A stretch of DNA of 64,000 bases from Prevotella sp. E9-3 (GTDB lineage: Bacteria > Bacteroidota > Bacteroidia > Bacteroidales > Bacteroidaceae): positions 2,480,001 through 2,544,000 of the forward strand of contig NZ_CP091786.1 of the NCBI RefSeq assembly GCF_022024015.1, in the 5' to 3' direction. Each line of letters starts with the position of its first letter. Within the stretch, counting starts at the first letter, position 1. Under the pieces are notes generated by a model. That model saw only the letters and a program-made list of their open reading frames with translations. It was not told the origin of the DNA and did not search any database. Shown here piece after piece: positions 15,316-23,697 of the stretch. The translations under genes and the position numbers were made by a program.

Positions 15316-17312
15316 TCAAATTTTTCTCCAAACTGTTTTGCCTTTTTATCCAACAGTTCATGTATCTTTGAACAATACTTTCGGGTTCCTGATGCCTCTA
15401 TAGATTTATCAGATAGATAATCACTTAATATGCTCCAAAGATTATCAATAAACTCTCTATCTAAATCAAAACAATCCCTACTATCATATCTCTTATCGAA
15501 GAAATTCCAGTAGTCACGTTTGCGATAGTTATGGTATGAAATAAACAATCTAAAGAAACGTTCTGCTTCAATGTTCTTAAACAAATACGTAAGTACATGT
15601 TCGTAATTATCCAGACTTTCTGAAGAACTTGTGTTCAATACGATTCTCTCAAATTCTGCAGTGAGATTCTTTTGGTTGTTATGTGCATTAATCGCCCTTA
15701 CTTTGTTGACTAACAACTCAAATTCTGGGGTGCTCACATCATCACTTTGATAGTAATATGCATCAAGCCCTTCAATAAAATGACTATTCTTACTCTTTGA
15801 GATAGCAGAATCAAATAACTCTTGCAACTCTGGCACAGACATCTTCAATTCTATAAAACCTAATTTATGAAGGCGTTGCAAGATTAGAAAAAAAAGAGGA
15901 TAGTCTTGTAGCAAGAAACTCCCTTCTTTAACCTTTTCCAGAGTTTTTTTCACCGCATTCGCCATCACATCATCATCTGTATCCCAAAACTGTGTCAGAT
16001 TCTGATACAATTGTTTCTCTTCTGATGTCTCATATCGTTTAATCTCAGCAGCTATACTCAGGATATTTGCTCTCATTGAGCCCTCATCGCAATATCCTGT
16101 CAATAGAAAATCAATCATCGGCATACTACTGCCGTAAATATAACTGTTAGTAAAATAGCACTTCCTTATGTTTCGTTGATAGTCGAGAATCTTTTCTTTT
16201 TCACTTTTATTTTCCTGTGGTTTCTGTTCGTCAGAATATTTTTCTGATTGTTTTCTCAAACTATCCAAGGTATCTAGCTGATAACTCCAGTTCTTACTTA
16301 TCTCAGCCAAGCTCTTCAGTTTGATTTCATCATTATCCCTTCTATACTCAATCGAATAAACAATACTCAGTAGCAACATGTAATCTGCAATTGCATTCAC
16401 TTGTTGTTCCTTGTATGGTCGCATTGTTTCCACAATCATACTATAGACTTGCTCATAGATATCAAGGTTGAACTTCAGTGTACGAAGGTTGCTACAGTTA
16501 CCCTTTTGAAATACATAGGCAATAAAGTCTTTCTTCTCAATCAGGTATTTGGAATAATCATCATTTCTTTCCTTCGCAAATTCCACTACCATCTTCGCAA
16601 TATCAGATTTAATGGTATGTGTGAAGCGAACTATCTTCTCTTTGTATTTACGATAGTCTATCTGTTCCAATTCGCTATCATTACAGATAAAGACCACCTT
16701 CACTTTGTTTTGCTCTACCAATGTGTTGATATACCCTAACAATTCTAAGAGCAATGAAGGCTTAATTCGTTCAAGATCATCAAAGCATAAAACATAATGA
16801 TCCAGATTTACAGAAAACACCTCCAACAAGTTCGATAGGTCCTTCGCATTTGTTTCACTGACATTAAATATGCCGGCAACTTTATTAACGAATAGTCCCG
16901 TAAGTTTAGCACCTGCCTTAACTTTCTTGTTAGCAAAGAAGCTGTTGGTCTCTTCAAATATCTTTATTCGCAAATCGTCAACAGAACTAATTCCAAACAA
17001 AGAAATCTTTGCTACTTTATAATATGATGGTTTTTCTGCAGAATTGTCTTTTGTTGGTAGTTTCTTTATTTGCTCAGTTAGCACATTCTCCCAATACCAA
17101 GATTTTCCTGCTCCCCATTCTCCATCTATCATAATGGCATAATCGGTATCTTTGGCAGACAAGTAGTCTGTTATGATCTTATCAATTTGCATATCTGGCC
17201 ACTCCTTTCGTCCCTTATCCAGCGATTCTATAGCGTTTTCTACTTTCGGTCTTCTTTGCGACCGGAAGAAGGAACTACAGTATTGCCAAATCGCCTTCAA
17301 CACTTTCTTCAT
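15312..17312 (-). CDS. KAP-family P-loop NTPase (PifA-like)
   Basis: A protein of 666 residues from the ATG at 17312 (MKKVLKAIW); an upstream in-frame ATG at 17372 lies within the neighbouring wbuC remnant and is less likely. Walker A is DGEWGAGKS (about 64-71 in this numbering), Walker B is CFDDLERI (about 176-183), followed by INTLVEQNKVKVVFICNDSE, the sensor strand of KAP NTPases. The family includes PifA of plasmid F, which blocks phage T7, and many solitary defence NTPases. The rest is helical, without the extra membrane spans some KAP proteins carry. It stands at the head of the defence-like block; its gene may start by ATGA coupling to the wbuC remnant. Confidence 0.75.
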   Translation of the reverse strand: MKKVLKAIWQYCSSFFRSQRRPKVENAIESLDKGRKEWPDMQIDKIITDYLSAKDTDYAIMIDGEWGAGKSWYWENVLTEQIKKLPTKDNSAEKPSYYKVAKISLFGISSVDDLRIKIFEETNSFFANKKVKAGAKLTGLFVNKVAGIFNVSETNAKDLSNLLEVFSVNLDHYVLCFDDLERIKPSLLLELLGYINTLVEQNKVKVVFICNDSELEQIDYRKYKEKIVRFTHTIKSDIAKMVVEFAKERNDDYSKYLIEKKDFIAYVFQKGNCSNLRTLKFNLDIYEQVYSMIVETMRPYKEQQVNAIADYMLLLSIVYSIEYRRDNDEIKLKSLAEISKNWSYQLDTLDSLRKQSEKYSDEQKPQENKSEKEKILDYQRNIRKCYFTNSYIYGSSMPMIDFLLTGYCDEGSMRANILSIAAEIKRYETSEEKQLYQNLTQFWDTDDDVMANAVKKTLEKVKEGSFLLQDYPLFFLILQRLHKLGFIELKMSVPELQELFDSAISKSKNSHFIEGLDAYYYQSDDVSTPEFELLVNKVRAINAHNNQKNLTAEFERIVLNTSSSESLDNYEHVLTYLFKNIEAERFFRLFISYHNYRKRDYWNFFDKRYDSRDCFDLDREFIDNLWSILSDYLSDKSIEASGTRKYCSKIHELLDKKAKQFGEKFE

Positions 17313-17503
17313 TTCTTTGGAAATTCTAAGATTCCATCTTCTTCGTGCTCCACGAACGGCCCCTCCTTGCACTCAAAGATTACAGAATTCTCCTCAAGGC
17401 AATCTATCGTATGCCACACGCCTTTCGGAATATTCACGCCATATCGACCTTCTTCTGCACAGAGTATAACATCCTCAATAATCGTCCCATCACCATTAAC
17501 AGT

Positions 17504-17618
17504 GAACCATGAACCATCAGTACGTCTCATCCTTCGTTGGATGACGATGTATCTCAACCTTAGTTGCCATGAACCGTTAATCAATCATGAACCATGAACC
17601 TTGAACCATTAACCATAA
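17504..17618. repeat. GAACCATGAACC tandem repeat
   Basis: Units of the form ACCATGAACCTTGAACCATTAACC occupy the middle of the first wbuC remnant. This is a third family of short intergenic repeats, here inside a dead gene. Confidence 0.7.
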
Positions 17619-17641
17619 TTGTGGCACTTATCCTCAAGGCT

Positions 17642-17698
17642 CTGATGACGCTCGAGCTCTGCCGCTTATTCGAACATCGCGAGTCTTAAGAAGGTCTT
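17642..17698. repeat. Short palindromic insertion, divergent copy
   Basis: Between CTCTGATGA and AGTTATAATTC, which are contiguous in function in the other wbuC copy, lies CGCTCGAGCTCTGCCGC, then TTATTCGAACATCGCGAG and TCTTAAGAAGG. It resembles the element at 18190-18240 and 19588-19632 (CATTCGAGCTTGCGAG, TCTTGAGAAC). Confidence 0.6.
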
Positions 17699-17856
17699 AA
17701 GAAGTTATAATTCTTTGCAAGCAAAGCGGTAAACCGAGCGCATCCTCAGCCTTGGTGACTCCTTCGCTTCTGCAGAAACCTTATCTAACAATGTAGTATC
17801 AATTATTTTCATTACTTAGTTATCGTTAAGGTCAAGGTTAACGTGCGGCTTGCCGC

Positions 17857-19092
17857 CTATTCCCCTTTTACGGCAGATATAATTCCATTGAACATAATCC
17901 TTGGGAAGAACCTTAGGGAGTCCAGCGGGAAGATCCTTGCATGATTTATCAAGTCACCAATTCGCCTGCCCATGGAGACACACTTTCTTATGAGATATGG
18001 ATACTTGCTGAAATGACTCATATCTCGATTGTGCCCCATATTGCCAGACTTCAGTATAAACTCCATTATCCGGTCTGCCTTCTTGTCATACCGTGAATCA
18101 CAAACCATGAAGTCTGCGATTGAGTCATGAGCAGAGCCAAACTTGTTTGAGCTATGTCGTGACGTAGCAGACTCGACGCCAGTCAACCTTACGCTCGACC
18201 TCTGGTCGCTCATTCGAGCTTGCGAGTCTTGAGAACCCAAATCTGGCATACCAAGGTATCTGCTTGCCAGATTATAGAATGCTTTCCATTCGCTCATCAG
18301 TCCTGCTCGTCTTATTCGTTTCTTCAATAATCCGTAGTTCAATGAGTCCCTATACGTCCACATCAGTCTGCACCAATCACAAATCTGCCTCAGTCCAACG
18401 CCCTCTTTATAAAAATGCTGCAGAATATGAGTAAATACATAGAAAGCATCATTTTCTGCTTTCAGTAAGAATATCTGCGTTTGTCCGTTCGTCCACAAAC
18501 GCACCTGACCATCATAGAAAGTATCCTCTTGTAATCTAACTAATACTTTGTCTACTCTAGACGACAATCCACTTTTTAGAGTTCCATGAAGTTCCACAGC
18601 CCAACCTTCGATGTCCATTGCGAAATGTTTTTTCGCAACTTCTTCTGGTTCTGTTATTTTACCTAATGGAAGCAGAAGTTCTTTCGCTTTTTGGTAATTT
18701 TCATCACTCAAGAACAAATCAACATCACCAAAAGATCTCCATAATGTTTTCTCATAACATTGTGCTATTCCTTGCCCTTTTACGAGAATAGCATAGATAT
18801 CATTCCTTCGCAGTTTTTCTATAAGATTAGTCACAAAGGCATTCATCTTCTTATTCCGCTGCTCTATCATCAGCACCTTACGAATCCACTGCAGTAGCAA
18901 AACCCGAGGAGGCTTTACGTCAGAACGCTCTAACCCAGCGAGTACAAGTCCTAGAACTGATTGTTCGGTAGCAAGTCGATATACCTCCTGCCAGTCTGTG
19001 GTTCCGTCAATCAGCAAGTCCAGATTTCCGTTCCCCCACAGCCCTACTCGTAATAAAGCAAAGAAAGCCTGTATGTTATGATCGTTAATCAT
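17857..19092 (-). CDS. NTP_transf_5 nucleotidyltransferase family protein
   Basis: A 411-residue protein of the family found in Bacteroidales polysaccharide loci. The nucleotidyltransferase signature is KGQGIAQCYEKTLWRSFGDVDLFL (residues about 99-122), with the G-D-V-D-L metal site. The C-terminal helical part closes with ADRIMEFILKSGNMGHNRDMS. Residues about 284-322 (SQDSQARMSDQRSSVRL and on) have no counterpart in the paralogue at 27482 and are encoded by an inserted palindromic repeat; the frame stays open. Its role is not known; transfer of a nucleotidyl group to a sugar or to a protein is a family-level inference. Confidence 0.8.
   Translation of the reverse strand: MINDHNIQAFFALLRVGLWGNGNLDLLIDGTTDWQEVYRLATEQSVLGLVLAGLERSDVKPPRVLLLQWIRKVLMIEQRNKKMNAFVTNLIEKLRRNDIYAILVKGQGIAQCYEKTLWRSFGDVDLFLSDENYQKAKELLLPLGKITEPEEVAKKHFAMDIEGWAVELHGTLKSGLSSRVDKVLVRLQEDTFYDGQVRLWTNGQTQIFLLKAENDAFYVFTHILQHFYKEGVGLRQICDWCRLMWTYRDSLNYGLLKKRIRRAGLMSEWKAFYNLASRYLGMPDLGSQDSQARMSDQRSSVRLTGVESATSRHSSNKFGSAHDSIADFMVCDSRYDKKADRIMEFILKSGNMGHNRDMSHFSKYPYLIRKCVSMGRRIGDLINHARIFPLDSLRFFPRIMFNGIISAVKGE
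18125..18240. repeat. Palindromic repeat inserted in a coding gene
   Basis: The stretch contains CGCTCGACCT, then TCGCTCATTCGAGC (arms GCTC/GAGC), TTGCGAGTCTTGAGAAC. The same block is found at 19588-19632 in a wbuC remnant. Here it adds about 38 codons to the nucleotidyltransferase gene without a stop. Confidence 0.75.
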
Positions 19093-19119
19093 TGCACCAA
19101 GGTCAACGTCAAGGTATCA

Positions 19120-19401
19120 CTATCTCAAGATACAGTTCGTTATTCTCCATTTCTTTCTCCACCCAGCAGCAGCAGTATTAGTCTTTACTTGGTAGAAGTC
19201 TATATATTGCGGATATTCGTCAGAATCTAAAACCAGAATATCATCTTGATAATCGAATATGACAGTATATGGTTTGCCATCCTCCTCTAATTCAAGGAGG
19301 CGCTTTAACCCCCAGTCAAGCTGGTAGGCAAATCAGTTGCCTGCCATCGCGCCAGCGTTTTCACGGGGTTTCTTAGCAACTATACTATCAAATGCATTCA
19401 T
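19120..19401 (-). pseudogene. Cap4/DUF4297-type endonuclease, N-terminal remnant
   Basis: On the minus strand an ATG at 19401 opens MNAFDSIVAKKPRENAGAMA and, after GN, a TGA stop. The same frame then goes on FAYQLDWGLKRLLELEEDG, YTVIFDYQDDILVLDSDE and IDFYQVKTN, and ends soon after. This is the N-terminal pattern (PRE-GA, YQ, W-L, DD, VLDSE, FYQVKT) of DUF4297/Cap4 dsDNA endonucleases, which act in CBASS and other defence systems. Only about 90 codons remain and one is a stop, so it is dead. It shows that a defence gene was once here. Confidence 0.7.
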
Positions 19402-19404
19402 AAA

Positions 19405-19556
19405 TCTGAAATATCCGTTTAATCCGTGCCACTCGAAGTGAGCTCTATCGAACTATCCGTGTTCGAAAAAGAACATCTGCGATCTCCGTGATTTCTGTGT
19501 GACCTCTCCGTTAAGGTTATCGTTAAGGTTAAGGTTATCGTCAAGGTTATCGTTAG
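19405..19556. repeat. Mixed intergenic repeats (ATCCGTG and GTTAAGGTTATC families)
   Basis: The first 90 bases hold several ATCCGT / CTCCGTG units (TATCCGTTTAATCCGTGCC; CTATCCGTG). The last 50 are tandem GTTAAGGTTATC / GTCAAGGTTATC units. Members of the first family also occur inside capF; the second recurs at 17818, 26598-26672 and 29346. Confidence 0.75.
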
Positions 19557-20019
19557 CGTTTTAGTACGCCTTCCTCCTCATGCGGTACACGCTCGACCTT
19601 GTCGCTCATTCGAGCTTGCGAGTCTTGAGAACGGCCCCTCCTTGCACTCAAATATCACGCTATTGGGCTCCAAGGCCTCAATCGTATGCCACACCCCTTT
19701 CGGAATATTCACGCCATACCGACCTTCATCCGTACATAGCACCACATCCTCGATAATCGAGCCATCATCCCTACGCGTAGTCACCCGCACCTTCCCTCGT
19801 AGAATCACGAATGTCTCATCCTTTGTTGGATGCTTGTGGATAGGCACTTCCGTTCCAGGCTCAACAGCATTCAAAAAGCGATGACATTTATCATCAAGGC
19901 TCTGATGAAAATTATAGTTCTTTGCAAGCAAAGCGGTAAACCGAGCGCATTCTTAACCTTGGTGAAGCTTGCGCTTCCACAGAAACTTTATCTAACAATG
20001 TAGCATCAATTATCTTCAT
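19553..20019 (-). pseudogene. wbuC-like cupin gene, copy 2, disrupted
   Basis: It starts at 20019 (MKIIDATLLDKVSVEAQA) and, after PRLRM, carries the same 28-base insertion as copy 1 (about 19923-19950), causing VYRFACKEL and a stop. The main part then runs on as NYNFHQSLDDKCHRFLNAVE, PIHKHPTKDETFVILRGKV and VIFECKEGPF, the cupin core. A second insertion at 19588-19632, a palindromic repeat, breaks the last codons (native end would read HEEEGVLKR). A 117-codon open frame is left from an internal ATG, but the N-terminal 25 residues are lost, so it is probably not functional. Confidence 0.8.
19588..19632. repeat. Palindromic repeat insertion in wbuC remnant
   Basis: Bases CGCTCGACCTTGTCGCTCA then TTCGAGCTTGCGAGTCTTGA separate the conserved codons for EGPF from the native tail. 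The block is nearly identical to that at 18190-18240. Confidence 0.75.
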
Positions 20020-20317
20020 TATTTAGTTATCGTCTAGGTGCAAAGTTTGCTTTTTCTGCTCAGAGAGCAGGTTTTTTCCATAACAGTATTAAAATACTCT
20101 GAAAGAGGATTAAGATATAAGATAGGTATTTTTATCTAAAAGCTTGTTTTTAAGAAAAAATAGATAGATTATATCAATAGTGCTGCATAGCACTTTAATC
20201 CTGGCATGGGGTTTTCGATGTTTTTGTTCTTTTCGATGTTTACGGAATAGCTAACTGTCAATTATCAATTGTCAATTGTCATAAATTCGTGTTGATTAGT
20301 GAGATTCGTGGTCGTTC
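20020..20317. other. Intergenic region before the wbuC remnant
   Basis: This 300-base gap holds no supported gene. It contains an AT-rich stretch, a small hairpin GTGCTGCATAGCAC near 20180, TTTTCGATG units, and a short CAATTATCAATTGTCAATTGTC array at 20256-20281. No promoter motif was recognised with confidence. Confidence 0.5.
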
Positions 20318-21706
20318 TTATACTGGTTCAAAGTACGTATCTGGTTTGTTGGGATCAAATACCTCGTTGCAGTACATCACTGTAACCAGATTTTCTGTTT
20401 CCGACAGGTTGATGATATTATGCGTATAACCGGGCAGCATGTGTATGCACTGGATATTGTCACCACTTACCTCAAACTCGATTATTTCGTCTGTACCCAA
20501 CTTACGCTCCTGAATCAAGCCATGACCAGCCACCACAATGAAGAACTCCCACTTGGTGTTATGCCAGTGCTGACCTTTGGTGATACCGGGCTTGGAGATA
20601 TTGATGCTCACCTGACCAGCATTGAGGGTATGAACCAACTCTGTAAACGAGCCACGGTCATCCACATTCATTTTTAAGGGGAATGCCACCTTTTCCTTGG
20701 GCAGATAGCTCAGGTATGTACTGTACAGTTTCTTAGCAAACGAGCCTGAAGGAATCTCAGGAATCATCAGCGTCTTAGGCTGTTCTGTGAACGACTGAAG
20801 CAGATCAACGATTTCACCTAATGTTATCTTATGAGTTACTGGACAGTAACAATAACGCCCTATTTTGACCACGGATTGCTCGGATTGAACGGATGTTTTT
20901 TTATCCGGGTTATCAGTTGAATCCGTGGTTGTATTATCATTCGGGGTCGGTATAATTTCGAGACCATCGAATTCGCATCTGTGTTCTTCACCTTTCAGGC
21001 AGGCAATCATCTCATCCACCAAATCATCAATATACAGCAATTCCAGTTCTACGCTTGGATCGTTGACTGTATAAGGCAGGTCGTTAGCAAATGCATTGCA
21101 GAATGTTGCCACAGCACTATTGTAGTTTGGACGACACCACTTACCAAAGAGGTTGGGGAAGCGGTAGATTAAGACCCTTGGTCTCAAACCTTTATTATCA
21201 AGATTTTGAGAATTAGAGAAATCCTTATCCGTTCCATCAGTGTTTTCCGTGGTCTGCGAGTTAATTCTTAAATTCTCTAATTCTTGACCCTTAAGAAAAT
21301 CGCGTTCATAGTCGAGGAACAAGTCTTCCCCAGCCTTCTTCGAACGTCCATACTCACTATTCCCAAAGCGACCAGTAAGAGAAGCCTGTTGAGAGCTTGA
21401 CAGCATCACTGGGCAGGTATTCTTATGCTTCTTCAGCGTGTCCAGCAATGTACTGGCAAACCCAAAGTTGCCCTGCATAAACTCCTCCTGGTTCTGTGGA
21501 CGGTTTACACCAGCCAGATTGAACACAAAATCGGCATTCTTGCAGTACTCATCCAACAACACTGGGTCAGTATCAATGTCGTACTCGAAAATCTCTTCAA
21601 TCTTCAGTTCAGGAAACCTCCTGTCCTTACCTTCTTGTATATTGCGCAGGTTAGCACAGAGATTTCTCCCCACAAAACCTTTCGCGCCAGTTACTAAAAT
21701 TTTCAT
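20318..21706 (-). CDS. capF: CapF/FnlB-type reductase for UDP-L-FucNAc
   Basis: A two-domain enzyme: an NAD(P)-binding SDR part (TGAKGFVGRNL at 6-16, NLAGVNRPQ near 63, YGRSKKAGE near 120) and a C-terminal cupin (GQHWHNTKWEFF). CapF reduces the 4-keto sugar made by CapE, in UDP-N-acetyl-L-fucosamine synthesis. CapF of S. aureus has about 369 residues, this protein 462. The surplus lies in two segments, about residues 139-171 and 255-282, which are rich in N, T, D and S and are encoded by palindromic intergenic repeats (see 20869 and 21192). Core motifs on both sides are intact, so the enzyme may still work with two extra loops. Confidence 0.9.
   Translation of the reverse strand: MKILVTGAKGFVGRNLCANLRNIQEGKDRRFPELKIEEIFEYDIDTDPVLLDEYCKNADFVFNLAGVNRPQNQEEFMQGNFGFASTLLDTLKKHKNTCPVMLSSSQQASLTGRFGNSEYGRSKKAGEDLFLDYERDFLKGQELENLRINSQTTENTDGTDKDFSNSQNLDNKGLRPRVLIYRFPNLFGKWCRPNYNSAVATFCNAFANDLPYTVNDPSVELELLYIDDLVDEMIACLKGEEHRCEFDGLEIIPTPNDNTTTDSTDNPDKKTSVQSEQSVVKIGRYCYCPVTHKITLGEIVDLLQSFTEQPKTLMIPEIPSGSFAKKLYSTYLSYLPKEKVAFPLKMNVDDRGSFTELVHTLNAGQVSINISKPGITKGQHWHNTKWEFFIVVAGHGLIQERKLGTDEIIEFEVSGDNIQCIHMLPGYTHNIINLSETENLVTVMYCNEVFDPNKPDTYFEPV
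20869..20930. repeat. ATCCGTGG palindromic repeat inside capF
   Basis: The segment starts CCACGGATTGCTCGGATTG and ends TTGAATCCGTGG, so CCACGGATT and AATCCGTGG form a perfect inverted repeat of nine bases. It belongs to the ATCCGTG family of intergenic repeats seen at 19405. In capF it is read in frame. Confidence 0.8.
21192..21290. repeat. Second repeat insertion inside capF
   Basis: Arms GAATTAGAGAA and TTCTCTAATTC flank a core with CTTATCCGTTCC and TTTTCCGTGGTC, again of the ATCCGTG type. It adds about 33 codons to capF, in frame. Confidence 0.75.
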
Positions 21707-21713
21707 ATCATGA

Positions 21714-21812
21714 AAAGTTTAAAGCGTTTAAGATGTTTAAGAGTTTAAGGGTTTAAGCCGCAAAAGCGGTGGTTTAAAGGTTTAAGATGTTCAAAGGGTT
21801 TAAGATGTTTAA
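21714..21812. repeat. GTTTAAG tandem repeat
   Basis: Units of AAGTTTAAAG, AGATGTTTAAG and GGGTTTAAG with a small palindrome CCGCAAAAGCGG near 21757 fill the gap between the four-helix gene and capF. Similar units lie at 22246-22278, 26566-26600 and 31386-31420. Confidence 0.75.
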
Positions 21813-21823
21813 GGCTCTTTGCG

Positions 21824-22243
21824 CTAGTCCTCTTGAACTTTTGAACCATTAAACTCTTTAAACTTAGCACCCGTCAAGTCGCTCGTTTTTATCTCCTTAA
21901 TAAAGTTCATGATAGAGGCTGAGAGTTTTCTACAATCAGAATAGAGTTCTTCGTACTCTTCTGGAGTCAAATAGCCAATATCATTTGCTCTTATCAGCTG
22001 AGAGCGTACTTCACCACAAGAACCTTTAGCGATATATAAGAAGTTCAAGAATTCTTTATTGCCAGTTCTTTCGAACCCTTCAGCAATATTATCCATGATG
22101 GAACCTGCCGCTGCTCTAATCTGCTGAACAAAGCGATAATCGGACTTGAACCCTTCCCTATTTGTAACAGGATAAATCTTCTTTGAAAGCTCACGTGCTT
22201 TCTGGAAGATTGAAAGTTCTTCAAAGTCTCTTACTGCAGCCAT
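21824..22243 (-). CDS. Four-helix bundle protein, S23/IVP family
   Basis: A 139-residue member of the same family as the gene at 2451, with the hallmarks FEELSIFQKARELSKKIYP, RQIRAAAGSIMDNIAEGFER and FLYIAKGSCGEVRSQL. It stands between capG and capF, flanked on both sides by GTTTAAG repeats, and is not part of sugar synthesis. Insertion of such small genes with repeats into operons is common in Bacteroidales. Function unknown; the family fold is a pentameric helical bundle. Confidence 0.9.
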   Translation of the reverse strand: MAAVRDFEELSIFQKARELSKKIYPVTNREGFKSDYRFVQQIRAAAGSIMDNIAEGFERTGNKEFLNFLYIAKGSCGEVRSQLIRANDIGYLTPEEYEELYSDCRKLSASIMNFIKEIKTSDLTGAKFKEFNGSKVQED

Positions 22244-22278
22244 CTTAAACTTCTTAAACCTTTAAACTCCTTAAACTA

Positions 22279-23442
22279 TTACAATTCCTTCCTCCAGACC
22301 ATTTTGTTTACAATACCCACGTAACTCTGGATAATCTTGACTACTTTGGTAGAGACATTCTCCTCGATATAGTCAGGAACGGGGATTCCGTAGTCACCAT
22401 TCTGGTTCAATGTCACTGCAGTATCTACAGCTTGAAGCAATGACTTTTCATCGATGCCAGCAATGATGAAGCATGCCTTATCGATAGCCTCAGGACGTTC
22501 TGTAGAGGTACGGATGCAGATAGCAGGGAATGGATGACCGACAGAAGTGAAGAATGAACTCTCTTCAGGCAGAGTACCAGAGTCAGAAACCACGGCAAAC
22601 GCGTTCATCTGAAGGCAGTTGTAATCGTGGAAGCCCAGAGGCTCGTGTTGAATGACACGCTTGTCGAGTTTGAAGCCAGACTGTTCCAAACGTTTGCGAG
22701 AACGAGGATGACAACTGTAGAGAATAGGCATATCATACTTCTCTGCCATCTTATTGATAGCGGTGAAGAGACTCATAAAATTCTTCTCAGTATCGATATT
22801 CTCTTCACGGTGCGCAGAGAGCAGAATGTACTTGCCCTTCTCCAAACCAAGACGCTTGTGGATGTCACTTGCTTCAATCTCTGCAAGGTTCTGATGAAGC
22901 ACCTCAGCCATAGGACTACCGGTCACGTAAGTACGCTCCTTAGGAAGGCCAGTATCAGCCAAATACCTGCGGGCGTGCTCGCTGTAAGCCATGTTCACAT
23001 CAGAAATGATATCCACAATGCGGCGGTTTGTTTCCTCAGGCAGACACTCGTCCTTGCAGCGGTTGCCAGCCTCCATGTGGAAGATAGGAATATGCAGACG
23101 CTTAGCACCAATTACGCTCAGGCAGCTATTGGTATCGCCCAATACCAGCACTGCATCAGGCTTGGTCTCAACCATCACCTTATATGATTTGTCAATGATG
23201 TTACCCATCGTGCTGCCGAGGTCATCACCCACAGCCTCCATGTAGATATCAGGATCAGCCAACTTCAAATCTTTGAAGAACACCCCATTCAGGTTATAGT
23301 CATAATTCTGACCAGTATGTGCCAGCAGACAGTCAAAGTACTGACGGCACTTGTTAATCACTGCGGCAAGGCGGATAATCTCCGGTCTTGTACCCACGAT
23401 TATCAGCAGCTTCAGTTTTCCGTTATTCTTAAATTCAGCCAT
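22279..23442 (-). CDS. capG: UDP-N-acetylglucosamine 2-epimerase family, CapG/FnlC-type
   Basis: A 387-residue non-hydrolysing epimerase. The signatures are IVGTRPEIIRLAAVI at the N-terminus, VLGDTNSCLSVIGA, HMEAGNRCKDECLPEETNRR and LLSAHREENIDT. In loci with CapE and CapF this enzyme carries out the last 2-epimerisation that gives UDP-N-acetyl-L-fucosamine. The Cys after GNR and the CKDECLPEE form distinguish it from WecB, which acts on UDP-GlcNAc. It is read between capE and capF with two small genes placed in the middle, so the trio is complete but not adjacent. Confidence 0.9.
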   Translation of the reverse strand: MAEFKNNGKLKLLIIVGTRPEIIRLAAVINKCRQYFDCLLAHTGQNYDYNLNGVFFKDLKLADPDIYMEAVGDDLGSTMGNIIDKSYKVMVETKPDAVLVLGDTNSCLSVIGAKRLHIPIFHMEAGNRCKDECLPEETNRRIVDIISDVNMAYSEHARRYLADTGLPKERTYVTGSPMAEVLHQNLAEIEASDIHKRLGLEKGKYILLSAHREENIDTEKNFMSLFTAINKMAEKYDMPILYSCHPRSRKRLEQSGFKLDKRVIQHEPLGFHDYNCLQMNAFAVVSDSGTLPEESSFFTSVGHPFPAICIRTSTERPEAIDKACFIIAGIDEKSLLQAVDTAVTLNQNGDYGIPVPDYIEENVSTKVVKIIQSYVGIVNKMVWRKEL

Positions 23443-23519
23443 TATTTTCTGTTTTTTATTCCTATAATTATTATCTTTTTATTCCGAAAATATCCTAAAA
23501 CAACTAAATTCCCTAAAAT

Positions 23520-23645
23520 GATTCTTTCTGATGACAGACTATGGTCTGCTTTATTCAGAATAAAGGTTGATATTGTTTTGAATCATCTTGAAAGTGAACT
23601 TTCAGAGTGATTCTCAATAATAACAACATATCATCAGTAAGAATC
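23520..23645. mobile_element. Terminal-inverted-repeat element A (MITE-like, 126 bp)
   Basis: It begins GATTCTTTCTGATGACA and ends with the reverse complement form TATCATCAGTAAGAATC. The arms match over about 14 of 17 bases. A second element of nearly equal length with the same ends lies at 24144-24268, on the other side of the GxxExxY gene. Cores share AAAGGTTGATAT, GTGAACT/GGGAACT and AACATATCATCAGTAAGAA. Confidence 0.7.
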
Positions 23646-23697
23646 TACATATTTATTTTTGTTATTTTCGTCTTTTCGTGCTTTTTCGGGATCCAAA

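Larger units (their letters stand above)
17309..17812 (-). pseudogene. wbuC-like cupin gene, copy 1, disrupted
   Basis: The gene starts properly at 17812 (MKIIDTTLLDKVSAEAKE), then after PRLRM carries a 28-base insertion (about 17710-17737) that shifts the frame to VYRFACKEL and a stop. A second insertion of about 55 bases sits at 17642-17698, and tandem GAACCATGAACC-type repeats (17504-17618) replace the middle. The last third is readable again as EDVILCAEEGRYGVNIPKG and VIFECKEGPFVEHEEDG. WbuC proteins are cupins found in FucNAc polysaccharide loci. This copy cannot be functional; an intact one is at 25454. Confidence 0.8.
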
